A stretch of DNA of 64,000 nucleotides from Tricholomella constricta (lineage: Eukaryota > Basidiomycota > Agaricomycetes > Agaricales > Lyophyllaceae), in assembly GCA_013368375.1 (NCBI GenBank), contig JAACJP010000006.1, positions 868,001 to 932,000 on the forward strand. The letters run 5' to 3'. Below are positions 25,201 through 36,235 of this stretch, piece after piece. A program made the position numbers and the translations under genes. The notes beneath the pieces were generated by a model. It made no database searches. It saw only the letters and a program-made list of their open reading frames with translations, and was not told the DNA's origin. Within the stretch, counting starts at the first letter, position 1. Every line of letters begins with the position of its first letter.

Positions 25201-27917
25201 GGCGAACTTCGAAGTCATTGGGTACATGGAGGCTCAAAGTTCAAATCGCGCTATCCATGGACCTGGCAGCAGCATCGTTGCCCATGTCGTGCAAGCTGTA
25301 GATGGTAGGCTAAAGATGTTTGTAGTGATGGCGTCTACTAATAAATAATTTTGTAGGTTTCTTCCGCTCTATATCACTTCGCAATGAGGAAGCATTGCAG
25401 GACACGCTCCGCCTCCTGACGTTGTGGTTCAAGTTTGGATCTATCGATGATGTCAGCCATGCTATGGGCAACGGATTTACTACTGTTGAAGTTGACACAT
25501 GGCTTGTCGTCATACCTCAGGTAACATTTTTTCGACGAACCGATTAGCTGGATATTGCTCACAACTTTCTCTAGATCATAGCACGGATCCAAACACCTCA
25601 TGCTAACATTCGGCGCAATATCAACAACCTTCTGGCTGAAGTTGGAAAGCACCATCCGCAAGCTCTTATCTACCCTCTGACAGTCGCGTCCAAGTCCTCG
25701 AGTGCGTCTCGTCGCAATGCAGCACTGGCAATCATGGAACGAATGCGAGAGCACAGCCCTACGATTGTTACCCAGGTATAAACATCGCCTCTGTTACAGC
25801 ATCGCAAAATTGATTGATTCATTCGTCTTAGGCTTTCATTGTCAGCCGAGAGCTCATTCGTGTTGCGATTTTGTGGCACGAGCTCTGGCACGAAGGCCTA
25901 GAAGAGGCATCGCGCCACTTTTTCACTGAGAAGAACCCAGACGGCATGATTGCAGCATTGGAGCCCCTTCACGATATGCTCGAAGCCGTCAGTCATCTCA
26001 ATCCGCACTCCCTACATTATTAACATGGCTAACTAGGGCCCTACTACGGCGCGGGAAACTTCGTTCGCCCAAGTCTTTGGGAGAGAGCTGCACGAGGCTC
26101 GCGAAGCGACTCGCCGATGGCGTGTACATGGCGACACCAGTGAATTAGACAAGGCCTGGGACATCTATTACAACGTATGCGATATTTATATGATGACCTG
26201 GCCGGTTACTGAAATGGATTGATCAGGTCTTTAAAAAGGTCGAGAAACAATTACCACAACTAACGACGCTTGACTTGCAATACGTCTCCCCAAGCTTGCT
26301 GAAAGCTCGAAATCTCGACCTCGCAGTCCCAGGTAAATTGGATGTGCCATGTCTAGTCTAGTTTTAGTTTACTTACGAGGGTCTAGGAACATATCAAAGT
26401 GGACGACCTATCATCAAAATATCCAGCTTTGCGACGAAGCTTACTGTTATCGCATCCAAGCAACGACCACGTCGTCTTTCTCTCAGGGGTAGCGATGGCA
26501 GAGATTATCAATACGTTCTCAAAGGTAACTAAAATGTGTTGCATACGCCACAAGTTTCTGACAGTCAGCAGGTCACGAGGATCTTCGCCAAGATGAACGA
26601 GTTATGCAGCTCTTCAGTCTTGTAAACACCCTTCTCTCGGTAGACACCGACAGCTTCAAGCGTCGGCTACATATCCAACGATACCCTGTTATCCCATTGG
26701 CCCCTAACGCTGGTCTGCTAGGTTGGGTACAAGGCAGCGACACCCTCCACGTCCTCATCCGCGATTATCGTGACTCGAGGAAAGTGCTTCTAAACATTGA
26801 GTATCGCTTAATGTTGCAGGTGCGTTGTCATCTGACCTCCTCAGCTAAACTTATTCAACCTCGACAATTGATGCAGATGGCGCCGGACTACGAGAACCTG
26901 ACACTGCTTCAGAAGATCGAGGTGTTCGAGTATGCACTAGAAAATACGACTGGCCAAGATCTCTACAGAGTTCTTTGGCTAAAGAGTACCAACTCCGAGC
27001 ATTGGCTGGAACGTCGAGCGACCTACACTCGATCTCTCGCTGTGAACAGTATGGTCGGACACATTCTTGGTCTTGGAGATCGCCATCCATCCAATCTGCT
27101 CCTAGAGCGCAGTACTGGGAAGGTTGTCCACATTGATTTCGGTGACTGTTTCGAAGTTGCGATGCATCGTGAAAAGTTCCCCGAAAAAGTGCCGTTCCGT
27201 CTAACGAGAATGCTTACGCACGCTATGGAGGTATGTACTCTCGAGTACTTCTCATGCATTAATCTTATCTATCTTGACCTGTAGGTCAGTGGCATTGAGG
27301 GAAGCTTCCGGAAGACCTGCGAGATTACGATGCAAGTTCTACGTGACAACAAGGAGTCGTTGATGGCAGTGCTAGAAGCCTTTGTTTATGATCCCTTGAT
27401 CAATTGGAGGCTTATGCAGACGGAGGTTGACGTCAGAAGAGTCGAGGGTACGGCTATTATAATCTTTTCTTTTCAACGTGAGCTTATGGTTCCCATCCAG
27501 AGACCGAAACGGACGTTGACCGTTCGGCTGATCTCACGCGGGCTGCCGCACATCCCCAAGGCCCTACGCGCAAGCTTAAGGCTGATGAGAACGATATCTT
27601 CAATGGCACGTTCATCCTCAATCTTTGAGCTTGTCTCTCACCTGATTTTGTATTCTTTAGAAGCCGAGGAGCAACCGGGCGCGCAGGAAGTTCGCAACGA
27701 GCGTGCCCTCTTTGTGTACAATCGTGTTCAGAACAAACTGACTGGTAAATAGCTATCCAGCTTTCTTGCCATCAGCCACTTAATGATCATCCTAGGTCGC
27801 GATTTCAACCCCGACGTTGCCCTCAGCGTGGAGGTGCAGGTTGATCGATTAATCGAGCAAGCCACCGCTTTTGAAAATCTGTGCCAGTGTTTCTCCGGTT
27901 GGTGTGCTTTCTGGTAG
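19209..27917 (+). CDS. TOR1: Serine/threonine kinase TOR (target of rapamycin)
   Basis: Master growth kinase acting in TORC1/TORC2 at the vacuole and plasma membrane. ATG at 19209 ([15 protein letters not shown]). The gene has well over 20 short introns, the first at 19314-19361, 19495-19546, 20092-20147 and 20350-20403. N-terminal HEAT repeats run to about 23000 ([20 protein letters not shown]), then the FAT domain. The FRB domain is at about 25855-26285, with the conserved Ser (EEASRHFF), Trp (DKAWDIYY) and Phe (YNVFKKV) of the FKBP12-rapamycin pocket. The PI3K-like kinase domain (about 26370-27300) shows [25 protein letters not shown] and HIDFGDCFE. The FATC domain ends GWCAFW, followed by the stop at 27915-27917. 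The intron at 27606-27660 uses a GC donor. Only one TOR paralog is in view, so TOR1 versus TOR2 is not meaningful here. Confidence 0.95.
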
Positions 27918-28497
27918 GCGCCCTAAGGCTTGGCCCAGAGTTCTACGACATATACCAATCTGTTTGGAAGGCCGCGGGTTTTGCGGGCCGCACTAAATTG
28001 GACTCCTCCCTTGCACGTAGTTAGGACGAGTAAAATACGGAGATAAACTAGCTGCTCACCTTCATTGTACATTTGATATCACCACCAATATAGAACAAGT
28101 CTCGTCAATGTTACTACAACTACATGTTGGAATGTAAAGAGCACCGAACACTTTTGTGTCAGCTCGATCATTCACAGACTGTTTCCTGTTTCCCTTTCCT
28201 ACATCTTACAAAGGCTCTTTACTGTAACAGTATACATATATACCATCTTCTTAGTGGACACCCTTAGTCGATTATACAGTAACGCGAAGACAGAGGGTAC
28301 TGTGGATTCGTGTCAGAGTCAGAGAGATAGGCAGAAAGAAAGGCATATACGTCCAACCTCAGTGTCGAGAAAGAAGGAACAACTGAGGTTGGATGAAGAC
28401 TCCGGAGAGAGTCGGAGAGAGTCAAGCATAAAAGTCACATGAGGGAGTAACGTATTATACGGATAACAGCTAGAGTACATATCCAGAGGTACGAAAT
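27918..28497. other. Convergent 3' intergenic region (TOR / coiled-coil gene)
   Basis: No gene is visible. It holds the 3' flanks of two convergent genes, a purine-rich tract with a repeated GGAGAGAGTC (about 28402-28422), and the hairpin at 28353-28392 listed separately. Confidence 0.5.
28353..28392. terminator. 11-bp perfect inverted repeat between convergent genes
   Basis: CCAACCTCAGT (28353-28363) and its exact complement ACTGAGGTTGG (28382-28392) flank an 18-nt purine-rich loop. It lies between the 3' ends of TOR and the minus-strand gene. A role in 3' end formation or transcription stalling is only inference. Confidence 0.35.
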
Positions 28498-30588
28498 CTA
28501 ACTCAAGTTGGCGTCGTTATCGTTGTCGTCGTCCGAATCACCAAGCGGGATGAATCGCCTTCCTTGTCTCTGCAAATATGACCGTTAGCGAACTCGATGA
28601 GGTATCTAGAAAGTCCTTACGAAGGGCGAACGTCGTTCTCGAACCTTCGCCGTTGGTGCTATTTCTACCACGGATGCTGTTCCAACCGGCGGTCTGCTGA
28701 AGGTCACTCTGTCGGGTCTACGCTGAGGTGGCGGAAGCATAGTCGACATTCCGCGCTGAATCATGCGCAGTTGAGGGGAGGGCAAGGGGGGATCCTTGAC
28801 AGAAACAACTTTATTCACGGCAGGCGTTGGTACAAGAGGTCGAGAAGCAGAGAATGATGGTGTGGCTCGGGATTTTTGCGCCACATGCCGTGCAAGTCCA
28901 GGGAGGAGTATTGATGGGTCCTCCGCACCGGACGAAGTGACATGAGGCTGGAAAGGCTTAGATGCCAACGAAGACCTTAAAGAGGCAGAAGGTGTGTAGA
29001 ATCTAGAAATCTGAATTGGCGTTTCTTCTTGCATTTCTTGCACTGTCAGCGAGCTGAGACGATCCGGGTGAGCGCGGATCGCGAAAAGTGTAGGTCCTAT
29101 GACTGTGGAGGAATGGCATGGAGGAGCTATCGACGCCAGAGATGTGGGCTGGAGTTGTGGTTTGGTTCCAGATCGCAGCGTCGATGGCTCGTCCTCGCAT
29201 AAGCGAGCATCGGAAACACCCTTCAAAGACGCAGAATGTGAACGGAGGAGCCGCGGGGGGCGCTTGGCCGATAATGGAACACCCTCTGAAAGGCCGCGCG
29301 AAGAGGAGACGAAATCACCACGTGCAACTTCGTCGAGCCGAGCTCGCTCACCGGTCTTGAAAATCATAGGGCTGGTTCTTCGTGTGCTTGTATTTGCCTT
29401 TGAAATAGGTCTTGAGCACGAGGGGCGTTGGATTTCTAGCATAACATCAGAAGTCACAAGAGGCATCGGGCATGGGCTGGGTATGATAGTCGTTTCACTT
29501 CGGGTCAATGGAGAGGGTGTTTTCATCGCAGGTCGGGGTCCAGAAGTTCCTTTCGACGAGTGAATGGAGTCAACTCTTTTCCTTGTCGGTTGGGCCGAGA
29601 GATCGCCTGTAGTCATCATGGATTCATTGTACGCCTTTGAACGTGTCGAAAGTGTCGCATCTGGAGTCCTTCGCAGTCGCTTGTTTGTCAACGGCGAGGG
29701 TGAATCATCACATCGTGAAGTAGAGCTAGAGCGCTTGCTTCCTCGGATTCGGGCGATAGCTTCAGGCCTTCGAGCAGTTTCCAGAGGCAACTTAGGAGAG
29801 CAGGTAAATGACTTGGCCATAAAGTCGGTGATGGCGTTGCGAGCTGAGTCTATATGGAGCGGTATAGCCTGTAGCAGAGGCAATAGGGGCATAACGACAG
29901 CTATAATAGTTTTATGTTGGTCTTGTAGCGACTGGAGAGCCTGGGATTGTAACTGCAGCGTTTGTGAATGTGTTTGATTAAACTGATGGGCCACTTCAAT
30001 TCAGGCAGTGAAGTAATAAGTGTAAGCTTGCGTACTAGTTGTATAGCATCTACACGCTTATCGAGCGCTCTTAGGTGTTGGGTCAGAACCTCGGATAGCC
30101 GTCCTAATTCTTCCGCTTGAGCCGGGGTTCCGATTGAACTTTGAACTTGCGTTTGGCTGCGATTTACTGAGCCATGTGGTGTAAGTTCGCGCATATATCT
30201 GCTATATGAAACGTTCCAGGCAGCTTGAGCAAAGAAACTAACCAAGATCATCTAGTTCCCCGGCCAGAGCCTCGTGTTCTCGTTGAAATAGAGTCTTGAC
30301 CATCGATATCTCTCGTTTGCTCTCGTCCACCGCAGAACACAGTGTTTCCACTCTGGCGGAGAATTTATCGAGGTGAGCCTGAGTATCATGCAGCAGTACC
30401 CTTATAGAGGTTCCGTTCTTGTCCAAAGGAGTCATTGGTGGGATAATAGCCCTAGAGTTATGTGCAGGTCCGAGTGTGTCCTTTCGAAGTAGATGAGCCC
30501 AGAGCGCTGTAGAGGCTGGTGTCCTTGCAGGAATTCCATAGTTACTTTTAGGTTCTAGATGAGAATCGTTCAGCACGGGCATAGTCAT
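28498..30588 (-). CDS. Coiled-coil protein with disordered Ser/Pro/Arg-rich C-terminus
   Basis: ATG at 30588 (MTMPVLNDSHLEPK). Introns 30167-30242, 29983-30035 and 28570-28620 give 636 residues in frame. Splicing of the last intron replaces a short read-through end with RQGRRFIPLGDSDDDNDND and a stop at 28498. Residues of about 60-190 are helical and coiled-coil-like: VLLHDTQAHLDKFSARVETL, a Q-rich stretch SQTLQLQSQALQSLQ, then VVMPLLPLLQAIPLHIDSARN. The rest is basic and disordered (KRLRRTP, many SP/TP sites). I do not recognise the family with certainty. The layout, a short helical N-terminus plus a long disordered tail, could fit a fungal Mer2/Rec15-type meiotic axis protein, but that is a weak guess. 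It shares a short divergent promoter with TIM44. Confidence 0.75.
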
Positions 30589-30719
30589 ACCGTCCACTCG
30601 TCCTTGGAGGTAGTACGATTCAGCCGGCTTTCATATCTCGCATCACGTGAGTGGTGAAATTTCTGTGATCGGGAGAACAAATTCGTCCTCTCTCAGCCTG
30701 TTACACGTCTGCAACGCTA
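30589..30719. promoter_or_regulatory. Short bidirectional promoter with CACGTG site
   Basis: Only 131 bp separate the start codons of the coiled-coil gene (-) and TIM44 (+). ATCACGTGA, centred on the E-box at 30644-30649, matches the Cbf1-type RTCACGTG core. Confidence 0.45.
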
Positions 30720-32428
30720 TGCTCCCCCGTCACCTTCAAAGCCTTGTCGTGCGTAGCGCCACCCGTAGCCGCAGCCGACTCCTGCTTGCTCGCCAGGCCG
30801 CTCTTTACCCTGCCCCGTTCCGGATAGGCAGCGTTGTTGGCTTCCATTCGTCTACGCGGCGTCAGAGCGAGGCCCCGAAGTCACCATTCCAGACATTCGT
30901 GGAAGTGCTTCGGGACGAGCTACGAAAGAACAGGGAGCTACAGGACAATGTGAAGCAGTTGCAGGGCGACGTGGACAAGTTTCAGGACTCCGAGGCTATG
31001 AAAAAAGCTAAGGCTGCGTATGAGCGTGCACGGGTACGTTAACAGTTCCATTTATTGTCCTAATATTTTATTGATTCGCTGTATCCGCTAGCTCACGTCG
31101 AGTATCAAAGAGAACCCGAAGCTGAGGGCTGCAGCGGACGAATTGATGAAAACAGGTGTGAAGGTCGGGGATGCCGTTTCCGAGGCATTGAAAACTATGG
31201 AAGAATCCGAATTAATGCGCGCAGTGCGTAAATGTGTAATTTTTCATGCTAAAATGTTTGTTTACGATGATGTGCAGATCTCCAAAGCCTCTGCCGCGGT
31301 GTCGTCAACTATTGAAAAATCCACAGAACCAATACGAAAGACCGCCGCTTACAAGACCCTTTCGGAAACTTTGGTCGATGCACTGGACGACAGCGGCAGC
31401 GCCAAACATGCTGGGTTCGAGGAGAAGGAGGCCCGGCGACTGCGGCGACAGAAGCGGCTCGCTAAGGCCGGCAAAGGGGACGGACTAGGTCCGGCTGGTA
31501 AGCGAGTCGTTGCAGATCCTGAGTAGGTGTTCCTTACCTGTGCTAACTGGTGATGTATTAACGTGTGGCGCAATAGAGCTGGTCAGGCAGTCGTGCTGCA
31601 CAAGGACTCACCACGGCAGGAAAAATGGAACCGGCTAAAGGAGACGAACCCTGTGCTTCGCTCGTTTGTGGAGCTGCGCCAGGCATTCGACGAGTCGGAG
31701 AATGCCTTCGTGGCGACTATGCGCTCAGTGACGCAATCCATTGGCACATTCTTCGACGAAAACGAGACGGCGCAGGTTATGCGCTTAATGAAAGCGTTCG
31801 ATCCTGAATTTAACCGCGAGAGCTTCGAGCGAGAATTGAGAGAGTACATCGTGCCGGAGGTCGTGGATGCGTACCTGTCGGCAGACAAGGAGGCGTTGCG
31901 GTCATGGTGTGGTGAAGCGGTCAGTTTTCTTTCTGGTTTGCAGTTCATAAAGTTGCTCATATGGAATATCCAGACGTACAATGTTCTGTGGGCAACGATG
32001 GAGCACTACCTCCGCCAAGGACTCATTAGCGACAGCAAAGTTCTTGACATCCGTCAAGTTGATGTAAGCTTGCCGCTTTCTTTCGTCCCGACTAGCATGC
32101 TCACGAATTATCCAAAAACGTAGGTTTCAGACGGCAAGATCCTGGAGGATGATGTTCCCGTGTTCCTAGTCCAGTTCTCGACACAGGAGGTTCTGATGTT
32201 CCGCAATGCGAAGACGGGCGAGATTGCGGTCGGGGCGGATAATAAGGTCGAACAGTGCACATATATCGCTGCGATCACGCGTGTGGAGGAGGAGCTGACC
32301 AACGAGCTCACCGGTGGGTGGAAAGTCGTCGAGGTACGTTTGCATTCTGCGTTGTTTGCCCAGTTGACAAAATGTGCTGATTATACATTTTCTAGATGGC
32401 GAGGAGGAGTGCACGCGCTTATCTTTGA
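30720..32428 (+). CDS. TIM44: Mitochondrial import motor subunit Tim44
   Basis: Peripheral inner-membrane scaffold that tethers mtHsp70 to the TIM23 channel during matrix protein import. Seven exons (30720-31033, 31092-31224, 31278-31522, 31577-31919, 31974-32063, 32124-32333, 32396-32428) give 455 residues in frame. The N-terminus is an Arg/Ser/Leu-rich presequence (MLPRHLQSLVVRSATRSRSR) with a likely cleavage region near FHSSTRR. Next come a coiled-coil, mtHsp70-binding part (VLRDELRKNRELQDNVKQL) and the Tim44 C-terminal domain (AFDPEFNRESFERELREYIV, then VFLVQFSTQEVLMFRNAKTG), ending near GGWKVVEMARRSARAYL. Length and order fit the family. Confidence 0.92.
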
Positions 32429-32746
32429 CAAAAGTAATCGGCTTTATTTACTACTACGCCACCTACTTAATATCTGGCTCATCCCGGAGGCTGTATACAA
32501 TCACCACTCTTTCCAATTCGCATGAATTAATTAGATGAAATTTGAAAACCGGACCTTTGTTGGTAAAGCACGGTGTTCAATCTGAACTGCCACGCAATAG
32601 GTGAAATTCAATTCACGAGGAAACGGCTCGCGTGCGGGCGTGCGACGCGTCACATTATTGACACGGGCACGTGACACGACGCGGTCGTCGCCAAGTTGTC
32701 GCTCGTTGTGTTCATCGGAGTCCAGACTCAAACACGACCGCCTACG
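32429..32746 (+). promoter_or_regulatory. TIM44-PIF1 intergenic region / PIF1 promoter
   Basis: 318 bp without a gene. A GCACGTGAC site lies at 32667-32675, about 75 bp upstream of the PIF1 ATG. It is the third CACGTG-containing gene-flanking region in this part of the window. Confidence 0.4.
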
Positions 32747-35082
32747 ATGAGCAAAACAGCTCAATCTGGCCTGCGCACCATCAAGCGCGATTTCTCTGCC
32801 TCATCCATGTCGCAGTCATCCGATATTGAGTGGCTACCGACTCCCCCCAAACCCGAGTCTGGTCCTCCCAAGCTCACCGGCGCTCAGAAGCGTCTCAAGG
32901 ACATCCAGGATGCACTCTTAGGGAAGGCACCGCCAGCACCGCGTGGGGTGGCTCTCATCGACTCGAAGGCCATCAACAAGCGGACGAGCCCGGTGTCGCA
33001 TGATGCCCCAGTGCCAAAAAAGCCGAGGCAACTGCCACCCTCGTGGAGGGACAACGACCCTTTGACTGCACCGAGTTTCCCCGCCTCGAGCTTTCGCAGT
33101 ACATCGATGCTGACATCCACAGTTACACGATCGGTGGCGCCTGCGTCAAGTAGCGGCAGCGCGGCGCCGGCAAGAAAGTCGAAAGTGGCTGCGGTGTTTT
33201 TGAGCCAGGAGCAGACTCAGATCCTCAAACTCGTGTCAGAGGGCCAGAGCGTCTTCTATACTGGCAGTGCTGGTGCGCATATATGCATATTTTCTACATG
33301 GCATCACGCTCCTGACGAGTTTTGCAGGAACCGGAAAATCCGTGCTTTTGCGCGAGATCATAAAGACTCTGCGCAAGAAGTATGTCAAGGCCCCGGATGC
33401 CGTTGCGATCACCGCCTCGACGGGCATCGCGGCCTGCAACATTGGAGGCGTAACGATCCACTCGTTTGCAGGTATCGGGCTTGGAATTGAGAGCGCAGAT
33501 GATTTGGCTTCTAAGATCCGGAAGAATAAAAAGGCGAGCGCGCGATGGCTAAGAACGAAGGTGCTCATTGTCGATGAAGGTACGCCTCTTGCTCCTATCT
33601 TTGTCGCTCATATACCAAAGGTTTATCAGTGTCTATGGTGGACGGGGATCTCTTCGACAAGCTAGCACGCATAGGCAGCATTCTGAGGAAGAAAGTCGAG
33701 CCGTTTGGTGGAATTCAGGTTTGTGTTTAGTTGGCAAATTTTGAACGTGCCCCAAGGTTCACCTCGACACGTAGGTCATCGTAACTGGAGACTTCTTCCA
33801 ACTTCCCCCCGTTGGAAAACATGGTGCTCAGGTCAAATTTGCCTTCGAGGCTTCCCTATGGAAGGAGACAGTCAAGCACACTTATAATTTAACGAAAGTC
33901 TTTCGGCAGAGCGATCAAGGTAGTTCTTGTCTTATCCAATCTACGAGCTCATCTCATCGCTAGTGTGATTTGCAGAATTTATCGATATGTTAAACGAGAT
34001 GCGTTTCGGCCGGCTAACCCCCAAGTCGATCGCAAAGTTCAGGAGTCTCTCCCGAGAGATCGATTACGACGACGGCCTCGCCGCCACGGAACTGTGAGCC
34101 CCTCCATTTTCATTTTCAACCCCCTACCACCATTTTAATTCCCCCTACCACCAGATTTCCTCGGCGCGAAGACGTCGACCGCTCGAACACAAGCCGTATC
34201 TCCCGCCTCCAAACGCACCAGGAGCGTTACACCTCGATCGACGGCGGGACGATCCAGGACGAGAACCAGAAGCAGAAAATGCTCGCCAACTTCATGGCGC
34301 CGCGTGACCTCTCCCTGCGTATCGACGCGCAGGTTATGCTAATTAAGAACGTCGACGAGACGCTTGTCAACGGCTCCATGGGTCGCGTCGTGCGTTTCGT
34401 TGACCCGGCGGTGTATGGGACTGAGCTCGACGCAGACGGGGCACAGACGCTGCCGGGCGAGGTGGCCGTGATTGGAAATAATGCGACTGTGGGCAGCGCG
34501 GCGAAGAAGGGCGCAGTGGCGAGAGCGGGGCAGGTTAAGCTGTATCCTGTAGTGGAATTTGTTGTTCCGAATGGGGGACGGAGGCTGTACTTGGTGATGC
34601 CGGAGGTGTGGAAGGTGGAGCTACCGAATGGGGAGGTGCAGGTGATGAGGACGCAGGTATGCTGCCTCTTTATATGCATTTTCTGTTTCTTGTTTACTGA
34701 TGGATGGTTGGACTTGGTTGGTTGTTGGCATGGTGTAGCTTCCATTGATTCTGGCGTGGGCTATGAGTATACATAAGTCCCAGGGCCAGACTCTAGATCG
34801 CGTCCGAGTGGACTTGGGGAAGGTGTTTGAGAAAGGTCAGGAACTCGTCCATTATACTTTTTTGATGTTTGCTCACCTTATCCTTTAGGCCAGGCGTACG
34901 TTGCCCTTTCCCGCGCTACGTCCCTTGAGGGTCTGCAAGTGCTCAATTTCGACCCCAGCAAAGTCAATATTCCGAATCTGCTCATTTCCTTATTACATCA
35001 CTCATGCATCTGTACGATATAGGTCAACGCCCACCCCAAGGTCGCGGTTTGGAGTAAGACTTTGGAGACGGTGGAAGAATAG
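32747..35082 (+). CDS. PIF1: Pif1-family 5'-3' DNA helicase
   Basis: ATP-driven helicase that unwinds G-quadruplexes and forked DNA and limits telomerase, in nucleus and often mitochondria. ATG at 32747 ([19 protein letters not shown]). Nine exons, with introns starting at 33273, 33580, 33719, 33920, 34094, 34657, 34836 and 34963, give 620 residues in frame. After about 160 disordered residues come Walker A GSAGTGKS (split by the first intron), [14 protein letters not shown], Walker [40 protein letters not shown] (Pif1 signature), [20 protein letters not shown] and the C-terminal [13 protein letters not shown] and [14 protein letters not shown] motifs. All helicase motifs are intact. An upstream in-frame start that would add a mitochondrial presequence was not established. 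Confidence 0.93.
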
Positions 35083-35290
35083 ATGCAATTGGCAGGGACA
35101 GAGAGCCTAGCCAAGGAGTTCTATCATTGCATACTTTTCATTCATATAAACACCAGGAGCTAGACAAGTCGATTAGCTATGGCGAGGGCTTCAGTACTCA
35201 CCTCGGCTGTGCGGGCGTGGCCGCGTATATTTATTTTTCGCATACCAAGAGGAGATGTTTAATGCAAGTTCAATGGCTTGAAGGTATATA

Positions 35291-36120
35291 CAGTCATTTG
35301 CCGGTCCTTGGTACAGTATCGGTCCTTGATACAAACTCCGATTTCTTTCCATCCTCTCTCGCAAGTGCCTCGGAGTTTTTTCCATAACCATTACCTTCTA
35401 TATATCAATGCATGTACCCATTCTCAATGTCATTGCTTGTGTTGAGCAAAACATATATTGTAATCTGTTGAGATTTTGCAAATTTGCAGACTTTGAGACA
35501 CTGATCCAAGAGACACTTTCCCAGTTCTTCACAATTTTGGTTGATAGAATCATTCTATATACTCAATCCCATGTCTGCATGGAAGTAAAGTCATCCTGTG
35601 TGCTTTTCACGGTGCGATTTGGGCCATTCATGGGGTGCACGACGATCACAGCGCAGATGCTTTGGTCACATCACACTTTCCAAATTGGGCAGTCCTGAGA
35701 TTCGTGATAACTGTTCGACGTCCTGAGCCATTTTCACGGCGCAATGCGCAACGCACATTCTCAATTCAAAGATGGGGACGCTTCAGCAACAAAGAGCCGC
35801 CTCCAGGAGGAGGGGATTTCGAGCAGAGCCTGAGCAGCGAGGACCGACGATGATTGATCTAATCATGATCTCGACCCGTTTTGGTCAACGCGTTATGATG
35901 TGACCGGTGTACCAAGGTCAGAATTTTCGTTGATAACAGATTTCTCGACAGATTTCCTCCATCGCCCGCTTGCTCTCCTGACATTGATATTCAAAGTTAC
36001 TACAATACATGTGTTGACCCTAATTGATGATCCTATACCATTCTTTTCAATATTCACCTTAAAACTCAATTTTCCGATGACCATCTATATTTGGGTGTAC
36101 CAAGGACCGGCAAATGACTG
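35291..36120. mobile_element. 830-bp non-autonomous element with 25-bp terminal inverted repeats and TA target duplication
   Basis: The first 25 bases (35291-35315, starting CAGTCATTTGCCGGTCC) are the exact reverse complement of 36096-36120. TA precedes the left end (35289-35290) and follows the right end (36121-36122), the target duplication made by Tc1/mariner-type transposases, and CAGT is a common Tc1-type terminus. Sub-terminal degenerate copies of the GGTCCTTGRTACA core occur inside the left end (about 35320), with a related motif near 35908. No transposase frame exists inside, so it is MITE-like. It sits 209 bp after PIF1 and ends 115 bp upstream of the CCZ1 start, so it may supply part of that promoter. 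Confidence 0.8.
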
Positions 36121-36235
36121 TACTGGTGTTAGACTCGAACCTGATTAGCGCCTCTATCATCATCATCATCGCAGTCGAGCCGATTCCCGAAGCCGCGGCC
36201 CTTGTGCGGCTCGCTCCCGGCTCCATGACTTTGAG

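Noticed and set aside
27606..27660. Reading TOR straight through without this intron
   Set aside because: The frame before it (KADENDIFN) and after it ([10 protein letters not shown]) only match the TOR C-terminus if 55 nt are removed.
36122..36150. Minus-strand GGTTCGAGTCT resembling a tRNA T-loop / B box
   Set aside because: No A box, anticodon arm or acceptor stem can be formed around it; it simply flanks the inverted-repeat element.
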